A stretch of DNA of 12,604 nucleotides from NCBI GenBank assembly GCA_012799115.1, contig JAAZLY010000196.1:1-12604 (forward strand), in the 5' to 3' direction. Under the pieces are notes generated by a model. It did no database searches. It saw only the letters and a program-made list of their open reading frames with translations, and had not been told where the DNA came from. Each line of letters starts with the position of its first letter. Within the stretch, counting starts at the first letter, position 1. Below, in pieces: positions 7,395-12,604 of the stretch. A program made the translations under genes and the position numbers. This DNA is from Bacillota bacterium. Its GTDB lineage: Bacteria > Bacillota > Limnochordia > Darwinibacteriales > Darwinibacteriaceae.

Positions 7395-7532
7395 CACTAA
7401 TCCATCAATTATCAACGTTCGCGATAGTTTAGCTCGTTCAAGTTATAGTATTTCCTGTTTTCTCTGAGGTATTCTTTTTTAGCCCAAAATGTTTGTCTTT
7501 ACATCAGCAAACAATTACCGATACCAACCTCC
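7395..7532 (-). other. carD-yacL intergenic region
   Basis: AT-rich spacer of about 140 nt. On the minus strand there is a weak hairpin (6-bp arms TGTTTG and CAAACA at 7508-7513 and 7490-7495) followed by four T residues, and a TATAAC hexamer at 7442-7447 that could be a -10 box but lacks a -35 partner. Neither is convincing. carD and yacL may be cotranscribed. Confidence 0.35.
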
Positions 7533-8012
7533 CTACTGCTCGAAAATTTTGGTAATCCTCTCCACGATTTCCTCCTCCGTGGATTCTTGGGCGATCACCA
7601 GCTCGCTCATGAGGATTTGCCTCGCGTTGTCCAACATCTTTCGCTCACCCGTTGAAAGACCCTTTTCCATTTCTCTAAGTGTGAGATTGCGTACAACCTC
7701 TGCGACTTCGAATATGTCCCCACTCTTTATCTTCTCCATGTTGGCACGATAGCGGCGATTCCAGTTTGATGACATGGCTGTCTGATCGCCTTGTAGGATC
7801 TGATAGACACGCCGCACCTCTTCATCATTAATAACCTGACGAAGACCCAATTCATCAACTGACTTCATGGGAATCATTACCTTCATATCCCCAATGGGTA
7901 AGGCCATAATGTAGTATTCCTGTTTCTCACCTAGTACTTCGCGTTCCTCAATGGCCACGATCACTCCCGCACCATGCATGGGGTAAACCACATAATCTCC
8001 CACGTTATACAT
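7533..8012 (-). CDS. carD: CarD/CdnL family RNA polymerase-binding transcription regulator
   Basis: A 159-residue member of the CarD/CdnL family. The N-terminal Tudor-like domain (about 1-55, with VGDYVVYPMHGAGVI) binds the RNA polymerase beta subunit. The C-terminal helical domain contains W84 in SSNWNRRYR, the position of the conserved tryptophan that in characterised homologues wedges into the upstream edge of the -10 bubble and stabilises open complexes. The ATG at 8012 has AAAGGAGG 7 nt upstream; the frame extends eight codons further to 8036, but that stretch contains the ribosome site. A promoter precedes the gene. It sits just upstream of yacL and ispDF, and carD next to ispD is also the arrangement in mycobacteria. 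Target genes cannot be inferred from the window. Confidence 0.93.
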   Translation of the reverse strand: MYNVGDYVVYPMHGAGVIVAIEEREVLGEKQEYYIMALPIGDMKVMIPMKSVDELGLRQVINDEEVRRVYQILQGDQTAMSSNWNRRYRANMEKIKSGDIFEVAEVVRNLTLREMEKGLSTGERKMLDNARQILMSELVIAQESTEEEIVERITKIFEQ

Positions 8013-8019
8013 CGCACAC

Positions 8020-8027
8020 CCTCCTTT
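8020..8027 (-). promoter_or_regulatory. carD ribosome binding site
   Basis: AAAGGAGG on the minus strand, 7 nt before the ATG at 8012. It excludes the longer in-frame start at 8036. Confidence 0.8.
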
Positions 8028-8044
8028 GTCAAACATCGATCCTT

Positions 8045-8073
8045 ACAATAAATTTACCACTTTGTGCTGTCAA
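8045..8073 (-). promoter_or_regulatory. carD promoter (sigma-A type)
   Basis: A perfect -35 TTGACA (8068-8073), a 17-nt spacer and -10 TATTGT (8045-8050, 4 of 6). Transcription would start near 8038, leaving a leader of about 26 nt that contains the ribosome site. An overlapping alternative is TTGACT with TAAATT, also 17 nt apart, shifted 6 nt upstream. Confidence 0.6.
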
Positions 8074-8111
8074 AGTCAAACGGAGAGCAGGCCAACGTCC
8101 CTGTTCATAGG

Positions 8112-8141
8112 TTGACAATCGATTTTCAAAAGCTTTATAAT
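8112..8141 (+). promoter_or_regulatory. Consensus sigma-A promoter for the 8194-8595 gene
   Basis: TTGACA (8112-8117) and TATAAT (8136-8141), both perfect, separated by 18 nt. Transcription should start near 8148, about 46 nt before the ATG. It is the strongest promoter visible in the window. It lies back to back with the carD promoter, with 38 nt between the two -35 boxes. Confidence 0.8.
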
Positions 8142-8193
8142 GAAACCAGAATTGCCCGATTAAACTTAAAGGTGGCGAGAGGACGTGACTGAG

Positions 8194-8595
8194 ATGACAA
8201 AGCAAGCAAACACCTGTCATAGTTTTCAAGAGAACGTTCAAGAAAACTTGGTGCGCCATTACAGCATCTTAGATATCTCTTCAAAGTTCCAAGAGACCAA
8301 TGCACGGGTGAACAGAGCGCTCTTTCGAGCGGTGACGGATTGCGGTTGCATCAATATTAACGCCTCGAAACAACTCTTACCTGACGATTGTTCGTTTGAA
8401 GATGTGCGCAAGCATATTCAGTCGCATCTCAAGGGACAGATCTGTGAAAACTGCAGAGAAGTGGTGGAAGCCGAGATAGGCCAAAACCTGTTTTATCTTG
8501 CAGGGATGTGCAATGCCCTTGGGCTTAACCTCGAAGAAATTATTCATAAAGAGAGCCAAAGGGTCAACACACTAGGCATGTTCCATCTCCGTTAG
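8194..8595 (+). CDS. Conserved small protein of unknown function, DUF1573-like annotation, cysteine-rich
   Basis: A 133-residue cytosolic protein, the only plus-strand gene in the window. I recall similar proteins in Clostridia near disA or carD, often labelled DUF1573, but that label seems to rest on the short TDCGC segment and says nothing about function. There are seven cysteines; C50-x-C52 (DCGC) and C84-x-x-C87 (CENC) form a pattern that could bind a metal or be redox active. The C-terminal half, with GQNLFYLAGMCNALGLNLEEI (95 onwards), resembles the helical end of MazG-type pyrophosphohydrolases, but the usual EExxE metal motif is not seen. A GTG at 8185 is an alternative start; both candidates have only moderate ribosome sites (AGAGGA 10 nt before the ATG). 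Its TAG overlaps the TAA of convergent disA. Existence is well supported by the promoter and codon structure; function is unknown. Confidence 0.8.
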   Translation: MTKQANTCHSFQENVQENLVRHYSILDISSKFQETNARVNRALFRAVTDCGCININASKQLLPDDCSFEDVRKHIQSHLKGQICENCREVVEAEIGQNLFYLAGMCNALGLNLEEIIHKESQRVNTLGMFHLR

Positions 8596-9650
8596 ATATG
8601 GCTGTCGACTAGAACTTGTTCACGTAAGCGGCGCAAGCCATCTTTAATCGCTTTCGCCCGAACTTCTCCAATACCTTCCACATCATCGAGCTCTTCGATG
8701 GTGGCATCCATGACACTAGAGAGACCATCGAAGGTTTTCACTAGATTCTCAATGACAGGCATGGGCAAACGGGGTATCTTGGCTAGAACTCGATATCCCC
8801 GCGGAGCTAAAGCCTGCTCGAGGCTTGTTAGACTTCCGCCGAAGCCCAACGCCTTTGAGATCGAGGCTAGATTAAGTAAGTCATCGGAATCCAGTTCTTC
8901 CAATTGTTCCCAGCCTTCAGCAAGATTACCACCTGCGTAATAGTCTTTGAAGACTAGGAGCCCTTCGTCCTTCGTATCAGCCATGAGTTCCTCAAGTTGC
9001 ATTCTTACTAAACGACCCTCTGATCCCAATTGGATCACATATCTTTCAATCTCCCAGGCGATCCTATTGACCATCTGGCTACGTTGCAGCACAGTTGTGA
9101 CGTCTGTAAGGGTCACCAAATCTTCAAACTCCAGGGCACTAAGATTTGTAAGTGACTGTTGAAAGACACTCCGATACTTCTCCAAAGTAGACAAGGCTTG
9201 GTTGGCCTTGGCCAAGATTACGCTAACCTCACGGATCACATACTTCCAGTTTCCCCGATAAATCGTAATGATATTACGTCTTTGCGAGATGGAAATCACT
9301 AGTTGACCAGTCTGCTTCGCAACTCGCTCTGCGGTTTTGTGGCGCGTCCCGGTCTCGAAACTAGGAATCATGCTGTCTGGAACAAGTTGGGTATTAGCGT
9401 AAAGAATTCGCCTAGCATCGCTCGACAGCACAATAGCCCCGTCCATCTTGGCCAGTTCATAAAGGGACCCAGGGTGCATCTCTGCATCAATGTGAAAACC
9501 ACCATTAACTAACTCCAACACCTCGGGAGTGTCGCCAATGACGATCAGCCCACCTGTCTTCGCCTTCAGAATGCTATCTAGGGCCTCATAGAGTTGTGTT
9601 CCTGGTGCTACCATTTCCAGATGCTCATAAATCATCTCATTCTCGCGCAC
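8592..9650 (-). CDS. disA: DNA integrity scanning protein DisA, diadenylate cyclase
   Basis: Makes the second messenger c-di-AMP from two ATP and pauses at branched DNA such as recombination intermediates. The protein has 352 residues, typical for DisA. The N-terminal DAC domain carries the catalytic DGA motif (70-72, in MDGAIVLS) and the ATP-binding GTRHKTAER (101-109). A helical linker follows (about 145-290). The C-terminus has a helix-hairpin-helix DNA-binding domain with LDDVEGIGEVRAKAI (321-335). The GTG start at 9650 has AAGGTGA overlapping the radA stop, and only 4 nt separate the genes, so translation is probably coupled. In B. subtilis RadA inhibits DisA activity, which fits the pairing. 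No terminator is seen after the stop codon, which overlaps that of the convergent small gene. Confidence 0.96.
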   Translation of the reverse strand: MRENEMIYEHLEMVAPGTQLYEALDSILKAKTGGLIVIGDTPEVLELVNGGFHIDAEMHPGSLYELAKMDGAIVLSSDARRILYANTQLVPDSMIPSFETGTRHKTAERVAKQTGQLVISISQRRNIITIYRGNWKYVIREVSVILAKANQALSTLEKYRSVFQQSLTNLSALEFEDLVTLTDVTTVLQRSQMVNRIAWEIERYVIQLGSEGRLVRMQLEELMADTKDEGLLVFKDYYAGGNLAEGWEQLEELDSDDLLNLASISKALGFGGSLTSLEQALAPRGYRVLAKIPRLPMPVIENLVKTFDGLSSVMDATIEELDDVEGIGEVRAKAIKDGLRRLREQVLVDSHI

Positions 9651-9654
9651 AAAT

Positions 9655-11010
9655 TCACCTTCTCACCGCTATTTTCAGTGCTTCTTGTATAGTGCTGACA
9701 CCGTAGACTGAAATGGGCTCATTACCTTGGACATTGCTCTTGGGGATGATGCAGCTTCGAAAGCCAAGACGATGGAGTTCAGCCAAACGCTGGTCCACAC
9801 CTCGAACCGCCCGAATCTCCCCAGACAAGCCTACTTCACCCAAGACAGCCAAGAGTGGATCAACCGCTACGTTCGACACACTACTGGCCACCGCCACTGC
9901 AATACCCAAATCAAGGGCAGGTTCTTGAAGTCTGAGTCCTCCAGCAACATTTAGGAAGACATCGTGACTTTGCAGTGGATATCCCTGTCTCTTTTCCAAC
10001 ACTGCCAGGATAATCGAAAACCGCTGATAATCAACACCAGTGGTCTGCCTGCGGGGATTACCCCCGTATGGGCCCGGTGCCACAAGCGCCTGCACTTCAA
10101 CTAAAAGGGGACGAGTTCCCTCCATATAAGGTACAACTACCGAACCCGGACTGTCCTCGGGACGCTGCGATAGTAAGAAATGTGAGGGATTAGCAACCGG
10201 GATCAGGCCTCGTCCACCCATCTCAAAAATGGCTACCTCGTGCGTAGATCCGAAGCGGTTTTTTACCGAACGGATGATGCGAAAGGACGTATGTACCTCA
10301 CCCTCAAAATATAGTACAAAATCCACAGCATGTTCTAGTACCTTCGGTCCTGCTAGATTTCCACCCTTCGTCACGTGGCCCACAAGCAAGATTGACGTAT
10401 CGCTTCCCTTAGCGAGCTGCAAGAATCGCCCCGTGGATTCCCGAACCTGGCCGACACTACCGGGGGGAGACGACACTTCCTCAACGAACATGGTTTGAAT
10501 AGAATCAACAATAACCAACGCAGGCTCTTCGTCGCGGATAACCTCACAGATCGCATTCGTACTTGCTTCACTTAGCACAATGAGATTGTCCACAATAGCG
10601 TCTAGGCGTAATGCTCGTAGCTTGAGTTGGGTTAAGGACTCTTCCCCTGTAACATAAAGAACTTTTCCAACGCTCTGAGCTACACGACTAGCCACTTGTA
10701 GAAGGAGAGTAGATTTTCCAATGCCAGGATCGCCACCAATCAAGCCCAAACAACCTGGTACCAAACCGCCCCCCAGAACGCGGTCAAGTTCTGAAATACC
10801 TGTGCTAAACCGGGCCTCTGCCCGATTCTCAATATCAGCTAAGGGTAAAGGCTTACTCTTGGTCACCCAACTTCGAACATGTTTACTGACGGGTTGGACT
10901 GTCTCTTCAACGAGGGTGTTCCACTCCTCGCATCCGGGACATTTTCCCATCCAACGAGGACTCTCGGCCCCGCAAGCTTGGCAAACAAAGACGACCGTTT
11001 TTTTAGCCAC
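9655..11010 (-). CDS. radA: DNA repair protein RadA (Sms), recombination branch-migration ATPase
   Basis: RecA-like helicase that promotes branch migration during homologous recombination. It has 451 residues, the usual length. Domains in order: a C4 zinc finger (C10, C13, C24, C27), a RecA-type ATPase core with Walker A GGDPGIGKS (92-100) and Walker B LVIVDS (165-170), the RadA-specific KNRFG motif (250-254), and a C-terminal Lon-protease-like domain (about 290-451) that acts as a scaffold rather than a protease. The GTG start at 11010 has AAAGGG with 6 nt spacing and puts the zinc finger at the normal distance from the N-terminus. It has its own extended -10 promoter directly after the clpC terminator and leads into disA. 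Confidence 0.97.
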   Translation of the reverse strand: MAKKTVVFVCQACGAESPRWMGKCPGCEEWNTLVEETVQPVSKHVRSWVTKSKPLPLADIENRAEARFSTGISELDRVLGGGLVPGCLGLIGGDPGIGKSTLLLQVASRVAQSVGKVLYVTGEESLTQLKLRALRLDAIVDNLIVLSEASTNAICEVIRDEEPALVIVDSIQTMFVEEVSSPPGSVGQVRESTGRFLQLAKGSDTSILLVGHVTKGGNLAGPKVLEHAVDFVLYFEGEVHTSFRIIRSVKNRFGSTHEVAIFEMGGRGLIPVANPSHFLLSQRPEDSPGSVVVPYMEGTRPLLVEVQALVAPGPYGGNPRRQTTGVDYQRFSIILAVLEKRQGYPLQSHDVFLNVAGGLRLQEPALDLGIAVAVASSVSNVAVDPLLAVLGEVGLSGEIRAVRGVDQRLAELHRLGFRSCIIPKSNVQGNEPISVYGVSTIQEALKIAVRR

Positions 11011-11049
11011 AATGTACCCTTTCTATCTTCCAAATTTTCCTACACTTCT

Positions 11050-11078
11050 ATTATACCATCAGAAAAAGGAGTGCACAA
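11050..11078 (-). promoter_or_regulatory. radA promoter with extended -10
   Basis: TGGTATAAT on the minus strand is a perfect -10 (11050-11055) with the extended TGn element. A weak -35 TTGTGC (11073-11078) lies 17 nt upstream, inside the 3' arm of the clpC terminator. The start point would be near 11043, giving a leader of about 33 nt before the GTG. Confidence 0.65.
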
Positions 11079-11103
11079 CTGCCCTTTAGGCACTGTACAC
11101 TCC
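11063..11103 (-). terminator. clpC intrinsic terminator
   Basis: On the minus strand, arms GGAGTGTACAGTGCC (11089-11103) and the complementary 16 nt at 11068-11083 pair with one bulged base and two G-U pairs, followed by TTTTTC. The G-U pairs are mismatches on the other strand, so the structure serves the minus-strand transcript. It begins 16 nt after the clpC stop. Confidence 0.85.
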
Positions 11104-11119
11104 ATCTTTGCCTTACAAA

Positions 11120-12604
11120 TTAATAGAAAACGAACTCTCCCTCTTTCGAGTCCACAGTAATGGTCCCGCCTTCACCGAATGTTCCCTTCAGAATCTCCTC
11201 CGCTAGAGGATTCTCAATATATCTTTGAATCGCTCTGCGTAGTGGCCTGGCCCCGAAATCAGGGTCAAAACCTTTATTGGTCAACAGCTCCTTCGCCTGT
11301 TCCGTGATGGATAGGCTAATGTCCATCTCGCCTAATTGGGTGCGAAGCTCCTTGAGCATAATCTCAACAATCTGGCCAATGTGAACTTTGTTCAGGGCGT
11401 GGAAGACCACGACCTCATCGACTCTGTTCAAGAACTCGGGGCGAAATGCCTTCTTGAGTTCATCCGTGACCTTACCCTTCATGGCTTCATAGTCGCTGCG
11501 TTCGTCAACGACTGCCCTAAAGCCAATACCTGATTCACGCTTAATCTGCTGGGCACCGACATTGGAGGTCATGACAATCACTGTGTTGCGGAAATCCACG
11601 ACACGTCCCTTTGCATCCGTCAGTCTTCCATCTTCTAAGACTTGAAGCAAAATATTGAAAACCTCTGGATGGGCCTTTTCGATCTCGTCGAAGAGCACGA
11701 TGGAGTAGGGTTTTCTGCGTACCTGTTCTGTAAGTTGACCACCTTCATCATAACCAACATACCCAGGGGGTGAGCCTACCAAACGAGAGACAGCATGGCG
11801 CTCCATGTATTCTGACATATCGAGGCGCACCATGGCATCTTCATCACCGAACAAGGCCTCAGCCAAAGCCCTAGCCAACTCCGTTTTACCTACACCAGTA
11901 GGTCCCAAGAAGATAAAGGAACCAATCGGTCGCTTGGGATCCTTCAGTCCGGCATGGGCCCTGCGAACTGCCTGCGAGATTGCACCAATCGCCTCGTCCT
12001 GACCAATCACCCGCTCATGGAGAATTTGCTCTAGATTGAGCAAGCGAACGGCATCCTCCGCGGTAATGTCGGTCACAGGTACTCCTGTCCAACCTGCCAC
12101 AACGGCGGCAATATCCTCAGCAGTCACGACTGCCTCTTCGCGCCCATGGCTCTTGCGCCACTCGTTGCGCTTGGTTTCCAGCTCTTCTTGGAGCTTCTGT
12201 TCAGTATCTCTAAGATTGGCTGCCTGTTCGAACTCTTCGTTCTTGATGGCCGCTTCCTTCTCAACGCTCACTTCGGCAATTCTCGCCTCTAGTTCCTTCA
12301 GTTCTGGGGGAGCCACCAAACCGGCGAGCCGCACCCGAGAACCCGCTTCGTCCATTAAGTCAATGGCCTTATCAGGCAAGAAACGGTCGCTAATGTAGCG
12401 ATCACTCAGGCGTGCAGCGGCGACAATAGACTCATCATTGATCTTCACCCTATGATGGGCCTCATAACGATCACGCAGCCCCATAAGGATCTCAATTGTC
12501 TCTTCGACACTAGGTTCGTCCACCATGACCGGCTGGAAACGCCGTTCGAGGGCGGCATCTTTCTCTACATGCTTCTGGTATTCATCAAGTGTGGTAGCGC
12601 CAAT
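11120..12604 (-). CDS. clpC: ClpC, AAA+ unfoldase of the Clp protease (partial, N-terminus beyond right edge)
   Basis: Hexameric unfoldase that feeds substrates to ClpP. The window holds the last 494 residues; the frame stays open to the edge, so the N-terminal domain and most of the first ATPase domain lie outside. Counting from the first visible codon: end of the first ATPase domain with an arginine-finger segment ALERRFQPV (18-26), a UVR-type middle domain (about 115-143, with EFEQAANLRD) that marks ClpC rather than ClpA or ClpB, and a second ATPase domain with Walker A GPTGVGKT (234-241), a pore loop in GSPPGYVGYDEGG, Walker B VLFDEIEKAH (303-312) and TSNVGAQQI. A GIGF tripeptide context (359-362) matches the ClpP-docking loop. 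The usual Bacillota context is ctsR-mcsA-mcsB-clpC upstream. The gene ends in its own terminator. Confidence 0.96.
   Translation of the reverse strand: MGATTLDEYQKHVEKDAALERRFQPVMVDEPSVEETIEILMGLRDRYEAHHRVKINDESIVAAARLSDRYISDRFLPDKAIDLMDEAGSRVRLAGLVAPPELKELEARIAEVSVEKEAAIKNEEFEQAANLRDTEQKLQEELETKRNEWRKSHGREEAVVTAEDIAAVVAGWTGVPVTDITAEDAVRLLNLEQILHERVIGQDEAIGAISQAVRRAHAGLKDPKRPIGSFIFLGPTGVGKTELARALAEALFGDEDAMVRLDMSEYMERHAVSRLVGSPPGYVGYDEGGQLTEQVRRKPYSIVLFDEIEKAHPEVFNILLQVLEDGRLTDAKGRVVDFRNTVIVMTSNVGAQQIKRESGIGFRAVVDERSDYEAMKGKVTDELKKAFRPEFLNRVDEVVVFHALNKVHIGQIVEIMLKELRTQLGEMDISLSITEQAKELLTNKGFDPDFGARPLRRAIQRYIENPLAEEILKGTFGEGGTITVDSKEGEFVFY

Noticed and set aside
7486..7517. Hairpin after carD as a terminator
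   Set aside because: Only a 6-bp AT-rich stem with a 12-nt loop and four T residues; too weak to call.
8029..8259. Minus-strand open frame of 76 residues in the carD upstream region
   Set aside because: It covers the two back-to-back promoters and the start of the convergently placed small gene; no family resemblance and no credible ribosome site.

Overview
The window looks like the chromosome of an anaerobic, amino-acid-fermenting member of the Bacillota (Clostridia or a close relative). The gene order clpC, radA, disA, then yacL and ispD/ispF is the classic Bacillota stress/housekeeping block. It is followed on the same strand by a cluster for lysine fermentation. Strong AGGAGG-type ribosome binding sites and frequent GTG/TTG starts fit this assignment. 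No mobile element, CRISPR array, tRNA or rRNA was seen. Genus cannot be decided from the sequence.

Layout, read along the minus strand from the right edge. A 3'-terminal part of clpC (11120 to the edge) ends in a strong terminator. The radA promoter begins inside that terminator, and radA is coupled to disA with a 4-nt gap. A small conserved-looking unknown gene (8194-8595) runs the other way from a consensus promoter, and its stop codon overlaps the disA stop. Then come carD with its own promoter, yacL (PIN-TRAM membrane protein), a hairpin terminator or attenuator, and a fused ispDF gene. After a 122-bp gap holding a 19-bp-arm inverted repeat lies the catabolic cluster kdd, kamB, kamC, kamD, which runs off the left edge.

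How the genes work together. ClpC, RadA, DisA and CarD are protein-quality, recombination, c-di-AMP and transcription-initiation factors usually tied to stress. IspDF supplies two steps of the MEP isoprenoid pathway. In the lysine part, KamD (with KamE, expected just past the left edge) is the B12/PLP-dependent 5,6-aminomutase that makes 3,5-diaminohexanoate, and Kdd oxidises that product. KamB and KamC are two P-loop proteins thought to reactivate the aminomutase. Their spacing (8-nt gap, 14-nt overlap, 17-nt gap) points to one operon.

The main points for a second look are the KamB/KamC pair, the unknown cysteine-rich gene embedded antisense between disA and carD, the ispDF fusion preceded by a terminator that leaves no room for a promoter, and the large inverted repeat in front of kdd. 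There is no gene-free stretch longer than about 180 bases.
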